A DNA stretch of 64,000 bases from Rubellimicrobium sp. CFH 75288. Lineage in GTDB: Bacteria > Pseudomonadota > Alphaproteobacteria > Rhodobacterales > Rhodobacteraceae. Below the pieces are notes generated by a model. That model worked only from the letters and a program-made list of their open reading frames with translations, made no database searches and was not told the origin of the DNA. Shown here piece by piece: positions 8,638-18,015 of this stretch (position 1 is its first letter; every line of letters starts with the position of its first letter). Made by a program: the position numbers and the translations under genes. The stretch lies in NCBI RefSeq assembly GCF_009904055.1, contig NZ_WYDP01000003.1:434001-498000 (forward strand), in the 5' to 3' direction.

Positions 8638-9870
8638 ATGACCCCGCTCGACACCGCCTGGGTGCGTGCCCAGTTCCCCGCCTTCTCCGTGCCCGCCCTG
8701 CAGGGTCAGGCCTTCTTCGAGAATGCCGGCGGCTCCTATCCCTGCCGGGCGGTGGTGGACCGCCTCACCCGCTTCTACACCGAGCGCAAGGTCCAGCCCT
8801 ACGCCCCCTACGAGGCCTCGCGCCTCGCCGGCGAGGAGATGGACGAGGCGCGCGCCCGCCTGTCGGCCCTGCTCGGCATCGCACCCGAGGAGCTGTCATT
8901 CGGCCCCTCCACCTCGGCCAACACCTATGTGCTCGCCTCGGCCGTCCGCCGCACGCTGCGCCCCGGCGACGCGATCGTGGTCACCGACCAGGACCACGAG
9001 GCCAATCAGGGCGCCTGGCGCCGCCTGGCCGAGGACGGGGCCGAGATCCGCGAATGGCGCATGGACCCCGCGACGGGGCATCTCGATCCCGACGCGCTCG
9101 CCCCCCTTCTCGCCGACGGACGGGTGCGCGTCGTGGCCTTCACCCACTGCTCGAACGTGGTGGCCGAGATCCACGACGTTCCGCGCATCTGCGCGATGGC
9201 CCGCGCGGCGGGGGCGCGCACGGTCGTGGACGGGGTCAGCTACGCCCCCCACGGCCTGCCGGACGTGGGCGCGCTCGGCTGCGACGCCTATCTCTTCTCG
9301 GCCTACAAGACCTACGGGCCGCACCAGGGCCTCATGGCGATCCGCGCCGAATGGGGGTGGGAGCTGCCCAACCAGGGGCACTTCTTCAACGGAGACTCGC
9401 TCCCCAAGCGCTTCACCCCCGCGGGGCCCGACCACGCCCAGATCGCCGCCTGCGCCGGCATCGCCGACTATCTCGAGGCGCTGTCGGCCCGCCACGGCGG
9501 CCCCGCCTCGGGCGCGGGCGCCGCGCGCCACGCCCACGACCTGATGCGCGGCCGCGAGGTGTCGCTTCTCGCCCCCCTGCTCGAGGCGCTCGCAGGGCGC
9601 AACGCCGTCCGCCTTCTGGGCCCCGCCGACCCGGCCTGCCGCGCCCCCACCGTCGCGCTCGAACTCCCCGGCCCGGCCGAGGAGGCCGCCCGCGCTCTCG
9701 CCCCCCACGGGATCATGGCCGGAGGCGGCGACTTCTACGCCGTCCGCGCGCTGCGGGCGCTCGGCATCGACCCGGCCAAGGGCGTGCTGCGCCTCTCCTT
9801 CACCCACTACACCACCGAGGAGGAGATCGACCGCCTCATCCGCGCGCTCGACGCTGTCCTGCCCCGCTAG
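8638..9870 (+). CDS. Class V aminotransferase / cysteine desulfurase-like PLP enzyme
   Basis: PLP-dependent fold-type I enzyme of 410 residues and unknown substrate. The PLP lysine is Lys224 in SAYKTYGPHQG, the pyridine-nitrogen Asp is Asp198 in VVDGVSYAPH, and the cofactor-stacking His is near 120 in TDQDHEAN. The THCSNV motif (169-174) is typical of the group. I see no NifS/IscS-type mobile cysteine loop, so a sulfur-transfer role is unlikely. It lies 18 bases downstream of acuI and may share its transcript. The photolyase follows 59 bases later. Confidence 0.8.
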   Translation: MTPLDTAWVRAQFPAFSVPALQGQAFFENAGGSYPCRAVVDRLTRFYTERKVQPYAPYEASRLAGEEMDEARARLSALLGIAPEELSFGPSTSANTYVLASAVRRTLRPGDAIVVTDQDHEANQGAWRRLAEDGAEIREWRMDPATGHLDPDALAPLLADGRVRVVAFTHCSNVVAEIHDVPRICAMARAAGARTVVDGVSYAPHGLPDVGALGCDAYLFSAYKTYGPHQGLMAIRAEWGWELPNQGHFFNGDSLPKRFTPAGPDHAQIAACAGIADYLEALSARHGGPASGAGAARHAHDLMRGREVSLLAPLLEALAGRNAVRLLGPADPACRAPTVALELPGPAEEAARALAPHGIMAGGGDFYAVRALRALGIDPAKGVLRLSFTHYTTEEEIDRLIRALDAVLPR

Positions 9871-9929
9871 GCGCCCCCGCTGCGAGCGGCCCGCGTGATC
9901 CGCCCGCCCGGTGCGGCCGTAGGCGGCGC

Positions 9930-11366
9930 ATGGACCGCTCTCCCGTCATCGTCTGGTTCCGGCGCGACCTGCGCCTGTCGGACCACCCCGCCCTGCACGA
10001 GGCCGCCGCGACGGGGCGCCCCGTCATCCCCGTGGCGCTGCGGGACGAAGGGGTGGACGGCATCGGCGCCGCGGCCCGTCTGCGCTGGGGCCTCTCGGTC
10101 GCCCGCCTCGCCGCCGCGCTCGGGGCGCGGGGCAGCCGCCTGATCCTGCGCGCGGGCCCTGCCGCCGACGCCCTCGCCGCGCTCGTGCGCGAGACGGGCG
10201 CCGGCGCCGTCTGGTGGACGCGCCTCCACGACCCCCTCTCGCGCCGCCTCGAGGCCGAGGTCCGCGCGGCCCTCGGCGCGCTCGACCTGCGCGCCCGCCC
10301 CGGCCACCTCCTGCACGAGCCCGAGGCCGTCGCCACCGCCCAGGGCACGCCCTTCCGCCTCTATGCCCCCTTCCAGCGCGCGGTCGCCGCCCGCGACCCG
10401 GGCGAGCCGCTTCCCGCCCCCTCCCGCCTGCCCGCGCCGGACCGCTGGCCCGCCTCCGACGATTTGGCCGCGTGGCACCTCGGCGCCGCCATGAACCGCG
10501 CCGAGCCTATCGTCGCCGCCCATCAGCACCCCGGCGAAGACGCCGCCCGCGACCGCCTCGGCGCCTTCGCCGAGGCCGCCCTTGCAGGCTACGCCAGGGG
10601 CCGCAACGACCTCTCGGGCCAGGGCTCCTCCGGCCTCTCCGAGCACCTCGCTTGGGGCGAGATCTCCGCGCGCGAGGTCTGGCACCGCGCGGGCCTCGGG
10701 GCCGGGCGGGGCGCCGCCGGGGGGGCCGAGGCGTTCCGGCGCGAGATCGCCTGGCGGGAGTTCTGCCACCACCTCCTGTTCCACTTCCCCCACATCGAGT
10801 CCGAGCCCTTCCGCCCCGGATGGGAGACCTTCCCGTGGCGCGACGACGCCCGCCTGCTCCTCGCCTGGCGGCAGGGGCGAACGGGCCTCGCACTGGCCGA
10901 TGCGGGGATGCGGCAGATGTGGGTGACGGGGCGGATGCACAACCGGATGCGCATGCTCACGGCCTCGGTGCTGGTCAAGACGATGGGCCTGCATCCCCGC
11001 CATGGCCAGGCCGTCTTCGCCGACTGCCTGACGGACTGGGACCCCGCCAACAACGCCGTCAACTGGCAATGGGTCGCGGGCTCAGGCCCCGACGCCGCCC
11101 CCTTCTTCCGCGTCTTCTCCCCCGAGGCGCAGGCGCGCGAGCACGACCCCGACGGCGCCTATCGCCGCCGCTGGCTGGCCGAGGGGCAGGCCGACCCGCC
11201 CCCGACCGCGCTCGCCTTCTTCGACTGCGTGCCGCGCCGCTGGGGCCTGTCGCCCGCCGATCCGCCCCCGCGCCCGGTCGTGGACGCGGCCGAGGGGCGC
11301 CGCCGGGCGCTGGCCGACTTCGCCCGCTGGCGCGAGGGGCAGGTCCGGGCGGGGCAGGGCGCCTGA
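9930..11366 (+). CDS. phrB: Deoxyribodipyrimidine photo-lyase (class I CPD photolyase)
   Basis: Light-driven repair of cyclobutane pyrimidine dimers. The 478-residue protein has the N-terminal antenna domain (VIVWFRRDLRLSDHPAL, residues 6-22) and the C-terminal FAD domain with RNDLSGQGSSGLSEHLAWGE, RREIAWREFCHH, MWVTGRMHNRMRM and DPANNAVNWQW. ATG 9930 opens right before the conserved WFRRDLR; the upstream AGGCGG is a weak ribosome site. There is no LexA-type box in the short upstream gap, unlike the UdgX operon at 36-38 kb. Cryptochrome-like members share this fold, but the motif set favours a repair enzyme. Confidence 0.92.
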   Translation: MDRSPVIVWFRRDLRLSDHPALHEAAATGRPVIPVALRDEGVDGIGAAARLRWGLSVARLAAALGARGSRLILRAGPAADALAALVRETGAGAVWWTRLHDPLSRRLEAEVRAALGALDLRARPGHLLHEPEAVATAQGTPFRLYAPFQRAVAARDPGEPLPAPSRLPAPDRWPASDDLAAWHLGAAMNRAEPIVAAHQHPGEDAARDRLGAFAEAALAGYARGRNDLSGQGSSGLSEHLAWGEISAREVWHRAGLGAGRGAAGGAEAFRREIAWREFCHHLLFHFPHIESEPFRPGWETFPWRDDARLLLAWRQGRTGLALADAGMRQMWVTGRMHNRMRMLTASVLVKTMGLHPRHGQAVFADCLTDWDPANNAVNWQWVAGSGPDAAPFFRVFSPEAQAREHDPDGAYRRRWLAEGQADPPPTALAFFDCVPRRWGLSPADPPPRPVVDAAEGRRRALADFARWREGQVRAGQGA

Positions 11367-11475
11367 CGCCGGGTCTGGCCGCCGCGCCACGCCCCCCGCC
11401 TCTCGTGAGCGGCCGCGCTTGCACCGCTCCGCCCGCCGCCGGAGAGTGCGGCCGACCCGTGCCGCAGGAGGGGCC

Positions 11476-11916
11476 ATGCCCACCGCCGCCAAGCTCGCCG
11501 CCGCGCTGCTCTTTGCCGCCCTGGCCTGGATCGTCTCGCGGCTGACCTTTCCGCTCTGGCCCGAAGGCGCCGATCCCGGCCGCTTTGCCGAGATCAACGC
11601 GGCCGTGGGCCTCGTGCTCGGATGGCGGATGGCGGGTGCGCGCGCCGGCACCGGCTGGACCAGCGGGATCGGCCACGGGCTCACCACCGCCGTGGCCGTG
11701 GCCTTTGTCTCGCTGTTCCTTCACAGCTTTGCAGAGATGATCCGCCAGTCGCTGCGCAAGTTCTATGACGGCCCGATGGAGGCCGTGGTCGCCGTGTTCG
11801 GCCTGCTCGTCGAGCAGGGGGCGCGGCTCGGCTCGCCCCAGACGGTCGGGGTGCTGCTGGCCGGCGGCGCGGCGGCGGGACTCGTCACCGCCTGGTGCGG
11901 GCGTCATTTCCGGTGA
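11476..11916 (+). CDS. trgA: TrgA, tellurite-resistance-associated membrane protein
   Basis: Small inner-membrane protein of 146 residues resembling TrgA of Rhodobacter sphaeroides, where trgAB contributes to tellurite resistance. Sequence: MPTAAKLAAALLFAALAW begins the first of about four hydrophobic segments. The motifs EINAAVGLVLGWR and FLHSFAEMIRQSLRKFYDGP are characteristic. ATG 11476 directly follows a strong GGAGGGG. The stop TGA overlaps the GTG start of trgB (GTGA at 11913-11916), so the two are translationally coupled. The biochemical role is unknown. Confidence 0.88.
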   Translation: MPTAAKLAAALLFAALAWIVSRLTFPLWPEGADPGRFAEINAAVGLVLGWRMAGARAGTGWTSGIGHGLTTAVAVAFVSLFLHSFAEMIRQSLRKFYDGPMEAVVAVFGLLVEQGARLGSPQTVGVLLAGGAAAGLVTAWCGRHFR

Positions 11917-13028
11917 AGCCTCTCTTCGTCTATGGAACCCTGCGGCATCGGCCGCTGCTCGAGACCCTGGCGCGGGACCTCGGCGGCGCCCGGGCGGAAC
12001 CGGCGCGCCTGCCGGACCATGCCGTGCGGCGGCAGGCGGACGGTCCCTGGCCGGCCCTCGTCCCCGCTCCGGGCGAGACGGCCGAGGGCACCCTCTGGAC
12101 CGGCCTGCCGCCCGAGGCGCGCGACGCGCTCGACCTGTTCGAGGTGCCCTTCGGCTACCTGCCCCGGCCGGTCCGCGTGCAGACCGACCGGGCAACCGTC
12201 GAGGCCGAAGCCTATTTCCCGCCCGAGGGCCTGTCCGTCGCCCCCGAAGCCTGGTCGCTCGAGACCTGGTGCCGCGAGGCGGGCGAGGCCGCGCTGCTGA
12301 TCGCCGCCGAGATCGCCGCGCACGACCCGCCGCTCGCCGCCGGATCGCTGGTCCGGCAATGGCCGATGATGGCCCATCGCGCCGCGGCCCGCCTGCGGGC
12401 GCGGGGTGCCCCCGCCACGATCCGCCACCGCGCCGCCCCCGGCGACTGGGATCTGCGGCCCAACCGTCCCCCCGTGGGCGACTTCTTCAAGATGGTCGGT
12501 CTGGACGTCGCCCACCGCCGTTTCGACGGCACCCGCGCCGAGGGCCTGCTGCGCGAGGTGTTCCAGGGCGCCGACGCCGCTCTGGTCCTGCCCTACGACG
12601 AGGCGCGCGACCGGGTCCTTCTGGTGGAACAGTTCCGCTGCGGTCCGGCCCGGCGGGGCGACCCCCAGCCCTGGACGCTCGAGCCGGTGGCGGGGCTGGT
12701 CGATGCAGGCGAGACGCCGGAGGAAGCCGCCCGCCGCGAAACGGCCGAGGAAGCCGGCCTTCGGGTGGAGCATCTGGTGCCGATGTTCGCGGGCTATGCC
12801 AGTCCCGGCAATGCCACGGACCACTTCTTCGCCTTTCTCGCGCCCTGCGACCTGCCGGACGACCACGCGACGCGCGGCGGCCTTCTGGAGGAGAACGAGG
12901 ACCTGCGCCTGCACCTGCTGCCCTTCGAGACGGCGATCGCCCTCGTGGACAGCGGCGAGGCCAACGCGACTCCCCTTGTCGCCATGCTCCTGTGGCTCTT
13001 CCGCTGGCGGATGCAGCGGCGCGGATGA
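11913..13028 (+). CDS. trgB: TrgB: gamma-glutamylcyclotransferase-like plus NUDIX hydrolase
   Basis: Two-domain cytoplasmic protein of 371 residues. Residues 1 to about 140 form an AIG2/gamma-glutamylcyclotransferase-like domain (LFVYGTLRH near the start). The C-terminal half, from about 215, is a NUDIX hydrolase. Its NUDIX box is complete, with the Gly, spaced Glu and RETAEEAGL core at about bases 12693-12761. The GTG start at 11913 overlaps the trgA stop; an upstream in-frame GTG at 11895 would extend into trgA and is less likely. The pairing matches trgAB of Rhodobacter. The substrate may be a nucleotide sugar such as ADP-ribose, which is family inference. Confidence 0.87.
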   Translation: MKPLFVYGTLRHRPLLETLARDLGGARAEPARLPDHAVRRQADGPWPALVPAPGETAEGTLWTGLPPEARDALDLFEVPFGYLPRPVRVQTDRATVEAEAYFPPEGLSVAPEAWSLETWCREAGEAALLIAAEIAAHDPPLAAGSLVRQWPMMAHRAAARLRARGAPATIRHRAAPGDWDLRPNRPPVGDFFKMVGLDVAHRRFDGTRAEGLLREVFQGADAALVLPYDEARDRVLLVEQFRCGPARRGDPQPWTLEPVAGLVDAGETPEEAARRETAEEAGLRVEHLVPMFAGYASPGNATDHFFAFLAPCDLPDDHATRGGLLEENEDLRLHLLPFETAIALVDSGEANATPLVAMLLWLFRWRMQRRG

Positions 13029-13116
13029 GGCGCGCCGACCTGTCCCTTCGGGCAGGCCCCCCTTGCCTCGCCGCTCCCCGTGGCCACCTTGGGACGGGGG
13101 AGAGGGGGACAGGACC

Positions 13117-13884
13117 ATGGCCATGCGCGGAGAAAGCTGGGCGGCCCGCCGCCGCCGGTCCGAGGGACCGCTCGACGGGGGAGAGATCGCGCTGGCCCGG
13201 GCCCAAGGGGTCGAACTTGCCTTCGATGCGGCCCAGACCGGCTGGGTGCCTGCCGCCCTGGCCGACGATCTGGTGCCCCCGGCCACCGCTCCGCCCCGTG
13301 CGGGCGGCGCGCGGCGCATCGGCTTCCGGCCCTGGCGCAGCGCGGATGTCCCGCTGTTCCGCGAGCTGCTCGACGATCCGGCCGTCTGGCGCCACCTGCC
13401 CGAGCCCTATCCGGACCCGCTGACGGATCGCGACGCCCTGGCGCTGATCGCGGTCTCGAACGACGGCCCGCACCACACGGTCCGGGCGATCCTGCTCGAC
13501 GGCCGGCCCGTCGGGCAGGTCCGGCTCGCCTTCATGGCGGGCACGGACGCCGGTCTGGGCGAACTCGGCTACTGGATCGGCCGCGCCTTCTGGAACCGCG
13601 CCATCGCCTCCGAGGCCGTACCCCTGTTCGTGGCCCGGATGTGGCGGACGCATCCGGGGCTGGGGCGGATCGTCGCCCGGGTCCACGCCGACAACCCCGC
13701 CTCGGCGCGGGTCCTCGAGAAGCTGGGAGCCCAGCCGGCGGGCCTCGACCCCCGCTCGCCCGCCTGGCGGCTCTTCGTGCTGGACCGGGGCGCTGCGAAC
13801 CGGCGAGCCCGATCTGCCGCCGCGAGGCACCCCGGCCTTGCCCTCGCGCCGCAGACAGGGGCCGCCGACCGGCCGTCGGCTTGA
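13117..13884 (+). CDS. GNAT-family N-acetyltransferase (RimJ/RimL-like)
   Basis: Acetyl-CoA-dependent acetyltransferase of 255 residues. The GNAT core spans about 66-225: RIGFRPWRSADVPLFRELLDD at its start, GELGYWIGRAFWNRAIASEA across the acetyl-CoA site, and VHADNPASARVLEKLGAQPAG, the classic end motif. A 60-residue Arg/Ala-rich N-terminal extension precedes it and the last 35 residues look disordered. ATG 13117 follows AGGGGGACAGGACC. It lies 88 bases after trgB, so co-transcription is possible. The acceptor is unknown. Confidence 0.8.
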   Translation: MAMRGESWAARRRRSEGPLDGGEIALARAQGVELAFDAAQTGWVPAALADDLVPPATAPPRAGGARRIGFRPWRSADVPLFRELLDDPAVWRHLPEPYPDPLTDRDALALIAVSNDGPHHTVRAILLDGRPVGQVRLAFMAGTDAGLGELGYWIGRAFWNRAIASEAVPLFVARMWRTHPGLGRIVARVHADNPASARVLEKLGAQPAGLDPRSPAWRLFVLDRGAANRRARSAAARHPGLALAPQTGAADRPSA

Positions 13885-13891
13885 GATCGCG

Positions 13892-14101
13892 TCAGTCGGA
13901 CCGGCGCAGGTTTCCCGCCATCATCCGCCCGTCGCGTCCGGTGATGAGATCGAATTCGACCTTCTGGTTGTCGGCCAGGCCCGTCATGCCGGCCTGTTCC
14001 ACGGCGCTGATATGGACGAACACGTCCTTGCCGCCGTCATCGGGGGCGATAAAGCCATAGCCCTTCGTCGTGTTGAACCATTTCACGGTGCCCTTCGGCA
14101 T
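13892..14101 (-). CDS. Cold-shock (CSD) RNA-binding protein, CspA family
   Basis: A 69-residue single cold-shock domain that binds single-stranded nucleic acid. RNP1 is KGYGFIAP (13-20) and RNP2 is DVFVHISAV (26-34); the family opening MPKGTVKWFNTTKG is intact. It is transcribed from its own 170-base upstream region, which follows the terminator of the stress-protein genes. Its stop faces the stop of the GNAT gene seven bases away. Whether it is cold-induced or constitutive cannot be told from sequence. Confidence 0.95.
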   Translation of the reverse strand: MPKGTVKWFNTTKGYGFIAPDDGGKDVFVHISAVEQAGMTGLADNQKVEFDLITGRDGRMMAGNLRRSD

Positions 14102-14220
14102 CGCCCGTCTCCATCCTTCGCGCCGGCCGCCCCCGCGGCTCGCGGGTTCAGCTAGCCCGCCTGCCGAGACGGGCAACGCCGGCCGAACGACAAAGTGCAC
14201 AGGTCCGCCGGGGACAGCGG

Positions 14221-14252
14221 AAAGGCCCGGGCACCCTGCCGGCACCCGGGCC
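14221..14252 (-). terminator. Intrinsic terminator of the DUF2382 operon
   Basis: 12-bp stem, GGCCCGGGCACC (14224-14235) with GGCACCCGGGCC (14241-14252), containing two G-U wobbles on the minus-strand transcript and a five-base loop. It is followed by UUU (AAA at 14221-14223). It lies 19 bases past the stop of the upstream stress-protein gene and insulates the cold-shock gene. Confidence 0.7.
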
Positions 14253-14271
14253 CTTCCTGCCTGCAAAACGG

Positions 14272-15276
14272 TCAGTAGCGATCGCGCTCGCCGCTCAGGC
14301 GGGTCGTCTCGCCCGTCCGGTCGTCCTCGATCTCCACCTCGGTCTTGCGCACCGTGTCGGTGACGGTCTCGTGGCGGACCTCGCTCTCCTCGCGCAGCGC
14401 GATCTCCTCGACCACGCGCGCCTCCTTGGAGACGACGGCCTCCTCCTCGTATTCGCGCGCCTCGATCACGCGCTCGCCGTCGCGGAAGTCGGCGGCTTCC
14501 GCCGGGCGGTCCACCGGGCGGCGCTCCACATAGACGCGGGTCGAGCGCAGGTCCACCTCGGCGGAGACGGGTTCCTCCCGGACATAGGAGCGCACGCGCA
14601 CGCGGCCGCCTTCGCGGGCACGCTTGCCGACGGCGAGCTGCTCCTCGACCACCTCGACCGTCTCGCCGGGCGCGCGCTCGTGCCGGCCCATGTCGCGGCG
14701 GCCCATGTCGGCCGCCATCTGGGTCTGGCCGCGCATCCCGTCGTCGTAGATGGTGCCGCGGTCCTGATCCTCGATCCCACGCGCGCCCAGATCGACGCCG
14801 ACGGCGGCCGCCGACATCCCCGCCCGGGCGCTGTCGCCGCGGTAATAGTCGGAATGCTCGTAGCCCCAGCCCGAGGAGCGCCATTCGCTCTCGCGGGAGT
14901 CGAGATCGACCGAGCCCTCGTCATCCAGGATGTCGATGATGGTGTCCTCCATGACGGGGTCGTAGCCCGTCACCGCCACCATGTGCGACCCGCGCGAAAG
15001 GCCCTCGGCATAGGTGTAGCGGTCCTCCTCGGGAAAGAAGAAGTCGCCCAGCGATTCCCAGAAACCCTTGTGCGTCTCGCGATAGCGCGGATCGTCGCGA
15101 TAGGCGGGATCGCTGTAATCCCAGCGGGTGCCGCCCTCGTGCGAATAGCCGGGGGTATAGCGGATCGCGCTTTCGGCGACGCCGGCCTGCCGCAGGCGCG
15201 CCACGGCGCGCTCGGCCTCGGCGGCGGAGTCGAACATGGCAGTCAGCGTGCGGCTGCCGGAATAGGTCGTGTCCAT
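14272..15276 (-). CDS. General-stress-17M-like plus YsnF/AvaK (DUF2382) domain protein
   Basis: Acidic 334-residue protein of unknown biochemical function. Residues 8-100 resemble the general stress protein 17M/YflT domain (TLTAMFDSAAEAERAVARL). A low-complexity middle follows. The C-terminal 120 residues form a YsnF/AvaK domain of alternating charged beta-strands, such as VEVVEEQLAVGKRA and VRVRSYVREEPVSAEVDL. ATG 15276 follows AGGAG at a six-base spacing and drops a Pro-rich 19-residue upstream extension. It starts 10 bases after the other DUF2382 gene, so the two form an operon. The family is linked to general stress and phycobilisome linker-like proteins. Confidence 0.82.
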   Translation of the reverse strand: MDTTYSGSRTLTAMFDSAAEAERAVARLRQAGVAESAIRYTPGYSHEGGTRWDYSDPAYRDDPRYRETHKGFWESLGDFFFPEEDRYTYAEGLSRGSHMVAVTGYDPVMEDTIIDILDDEGSVDLDSRESEWRSSGWGYEHSDYYRGDSARAGMSAAAVGVDLGARGIEDQDRGTIYDDGMRGQTQMAADMGRRDMGRHERAPGETVEVVEEQLAVGKRAREGGRVRVRSYVREEPVSAEVDLRSTRVYVERRPVDRPAEAADFRDGERVIEAREYEEEAVVSKEARVVEEIALREESEVRHETVTDTVRKTEVEIEDDRTGETTRLSGERDRY

Positions 15277-15286
15277 CGGGTGCTCC

Positions 15287-15757
15287 TCACTCGGACGGGG
15301 TGGTGGGCGTTTCGGGGGGCAGACGCTCCACATCCGCCACCTGGCGGCGGAGCGTGACGGGGACCTCGACCTCGTGCCGGCGGGTGAGCCGGCGGATGCG
15401 GACCTCCTCCACGAGGACCAGCTTGGTCTCGTAGATCAGCCGCTCCTCGTAGATCGGGATGATCGTGACGTCGCCCTCCTCGCGGGGGGCTTCCATGGTC
15501 TCCACGACGCGCTCGATGGGCACGCGCTCCATCTCCACCGCCGTATCCTCGAGCGGGACCCGCAGGGTCTCCTCGCGCGATTCGGTGTGGGTCCGGATGC
15601 GGATGCCGCCGCGATCGACCACGCGGCGTTCGATGACGGGGCGTTCCTCGACAAGCGCGAGGCGGTCCTCGGCGATGCGACCCTCACGGGTGTCGAGCGG
15701 TCGCAACTCGTCGCCCGCGACCCCGGGGGGGCGCGGCTCGTCGTATCTGGCGGTCAT
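15287..15757 (-). CDS. YsnF/AvaK (DUF2382) domain protein
   Basis: A 156-residue protein that is almost entirely one YsnF/AvaK domain with long runs of alternating acidic and basic beta-strand residues (RLALVEERPVIERRVVDRGG; TKLVLVEEVRIRRLTRRHEV). No signal peptide or membrane segment is visible. It is first of the two-gene stress unit, 80 bases downstream of thrS on the same strand, so read-through from thrS is possible. The function is unknown; two diverged copies of one domain in a row suggest partner subunits. Confidence 0.8.
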   Translation of the reverse strand: MTARYDEPRPPGVAGDELRPLDTREGRIAEDRLALVEERPVIERRVVDRGGIRIRTHTESREETLRVPLEDTAVEMERVPIERVVETMEAPREEGDVTIIPIYEERLIYETKLVLVEEVRIRRLTRRHEVEVPVTLRRQVADVERLPPETPTTPSE

Positions 15758-15837
15758 GGCGTCCTTCCGTCCGCCCGCACCCCCTCGGCGCGGGTTGCCG
15801 GCTCAACGCCTGACTCGCGGCTTCGTTCCCTCGGTTC

Positions 15838-17808
15838 TCAGCGGCGCAGGTCGGGCGGCACCGCGTCGGCGGAGAGCCGCGCCACCGCCTCTTCCAGCGC
15901 CAGGACCTCGCTGCCCTCCTGCCCCAGCCGCCGCAGCGAGACGGTGCGCCCTTCCACCTCGCGCATGCCCAGCGCCAGGATCACCGGGACCTTGCCGACG
16001 GAATGCTCGCGCACCTTGTAGTTGATCTTCTCGTTGCGCGTGTCCGCCTCGGCCCGCAGACCGGCCGCCGCCAGCCGCTCCGTCACCTCCGCCACATAGG
16101 TGTCCGCCCCCGACACGATGGACGCCACCACCACCTGCCGCGGCGCCAGCCAGAAGGGCAGGCGGCCGGCATGGTTCTCGATCAGGATGCCGATGAACCG
16201 CTCGAACGAACCCAGGATCGCCCGGTGCAGCATCACGGGCCGGTGCTTCTGCCCGTCCTCGCCCACATATTCCGCCCCCAGCCGCTCGGGCAGGTTGAAA
16301 TCGGCCTGCAACGTGCCGCATTGCCACTCGCGCCCGATCGCGTCCGTCAGCGTGAAGTCCAGCTTGGGCCCGTAGAACGCCCCGTCGCCGGGGTTCAGAT
16401 CGAACTCCCGCCCCGCCGCCCGGATCGCGCCCTCCAGCGCCGCCTCCGCCTTGTCCCACACCGCGTCCGAGCCCACGCGCACCTCCGGCCGCGTGGACAG
16501 CCGGATGCGGAACCGCTCAAAGCCGAGGTCGCGGTACACCTCCGTCAGCATCCGCAGGAACCGCCCCGTCTCGGCCTCGATCTGGTCCTCGGTGCAGAAG
16601 ATGTGCGCGTCGTCCTGCACGAATCCCCGCACCCGCATCAGCCCGTGCATCGAGCCCGAGGATTCGTAGCGGTGGCACGACCCGAACTCCGCGAGCCGCA
16701 GCGGCAGGTCGCGATAGCTCTTGATGCCCTGGTTGTAGACCTGCACGTGGCAGGGGCAGTTCATCGGCTTGAGCGCGTTGACGCGCTTCTCGCGCGCGCC
16801 CTCCTCGTCCACCTCCACGATGAACATGTTCTCGCGATAGGCCTCCCAGTGGCCCGACCGCTCCCACAGCACGCGGTCCACCACCTGCGGCGTGCGGATC
16901 TCGCGATAGCCGTGGGCACGCTGGCGGCGGCCCATGTAGTCCTGCAGCGTGCGATAGACCGTCCAGCCGTTCGGGTGCCAGAACACCATCCCCGGCGCCT
17001 CCTCCTGGAGGTGGAACAGCTCCATCTCGCGGCCGATCCGGCGATGGTCGCGCCGGGCGGCCTCCTCCAGCATGGCCAGATGCGCCTTCAGCTCGTCGCG
17101 CGTGCGGAACGCCACTCCGCTGATGCGCTGAAGCTGCGGGCGCGTGACATCCCCGAACCAGTAGGCGCCCGACACCCCCATCAGCTTGAACGCATCCGCC
17201 GGAAGCTGCCCGGTATGCGCCAGATGGGGGCCGCGGCACAGGTCCATCCACTCCCCGTGCCAGTAGAGGCGGATGGGCTCGCCTTCGGGGATGCGCCCGA
17301 TCAGCTCCACCTTGAAGGGCTCTCCCGCCGCCTCGTAATGGGCCAGGGCGCGGGCGCGGTCCCAGACCTCCGTGCGCACGGGCTCGCGCGCGGCGATGAT
17401 GCGGCGCATCTCGGCCTCGATCGCGCCCAGATCGTCGGGCGTGAAGGGCTCGGCCCGGTCGAAGTCGTAGAACCAGCCCGTCTCGGTCACGGGACCGATC
17501 GTCACCTTGGTCTCCGGCCACAGCCGCTGAACCGCCTTGGCCATCACATGCGCCAGGTCGTGGCGGATCAGCTCCAGCCCCTCGGGGTCCTTCAGCGTGC
17601 GGATCTCCAGCGCGCCGTCGCGCTCGATCGGCCATTGCAGGTCCCAGTGCACCCCGTCCAGCCGCGCCGATACCGCCGCCTTGGCCAGCGAGGGCGAGAT
17701 CGCGCGCGCCACCTCGGCCGCGCTCGTGCCCCGCGGCACCTCGCGCACGGCCCCGTCGGGCAGGGTCAGGCGCACGGTCCCGGTCAGGGTGTCGGCGGTC
17801 TCGGTCAT
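15838..17808 (-). CDS. thrS: Threonine--tRNA ligase
   Basis: Charges tRNA-Thr. The 656-residue protein has the full bacterial architecture: an N-terminal TGS domain (about 10-75), the editing domain (about 80-250, with the [12 protein letters not shown] helix and [14 protein letters not shown]), the class II catalytic core with zinc Cys in [15 protein letters not shown], motif 2 [17 protein letters not shown] and motif 3 [14 protein letters not shown], and the C-terminal anticodon-binding domain. ATG 17808 gives [19 protein letters not shown], the normal start. The 207-base region shared with the divergent hydrolase gene shows no obvious leader peptide or attenuator. Confidence 0.96.
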   Translation of the reverse strand: MTETADTLTGTVRLTLPDGAVREVPRGTSAAEVARAISPSLAKAAVSARLDGVHWDLQWPIERDGALEIRTLKDPEGLELIRHDLAHVMAKAVQRLWPETKVTIGPVTETGWFYDFDRAEPFTPDDLGAIEAEMRRIIAAREPVRTEVWDRARALAHYEAAGEPFKVELIGRIPEGEPIRLYWHGEWMDLCRGPHLAHTGQLPADAFKLMGVSGAYWFGDVTRPQLQRISGVAFRTRDELKAHLAMLEEAARRDHRRIGREMELFHLQEEAPGMVFWHPNGWTVYRTLQDYMGRRQRAHGYREIRTPQVVDRVLWERSGHWEAYRENMFIVEVDEEGAREKRVNALKPMNCPCHVQVYNQGIKSYRDLPLRLAEFGSCHRYESSGSMHGLMRVRGFVQDDAHIFCTEDQIEAETGRFLRMLTEVYRDLGFERFRIRLSTRPEVRVGSDAVWDKAEAALEGAIRAAGREFDLNPGDGAFYGPKLDFTLTDAIGREWQCGTLQADFNLPERLGAEYVGEDGQKHRPVMLHRAILGSFERFIGILIENHAGRLPFWLAPRQVVVASIVSGADTYVAEVTERLAAAGLRAEADTRNEKINYKVREHSVGKVPVILALGMREVEGRTVSLRRLGQEGSEVLALEEAVARLSADAVPPDLRR

Positions 17809-18015
17809 GGTCCGGCTCCTCGTCGGTTCGGCGCCCACGGTTGCGCCCGGTTGTGAGGGGCGCGCACCCGCGCCCGGAGACGCCGCATGCGCGGCGGGAC
17901 GCCCGGACTCCTCGCGGGCGCGGCCGCGCGCCCGGCGGCGCCGCGTTGTCGCGCCCGCTTGCGCCGGGGTCAAGCCTCGGGGCAGGGTCCCTGCGCCAGA
18001 GGCCGGAGACACCCG

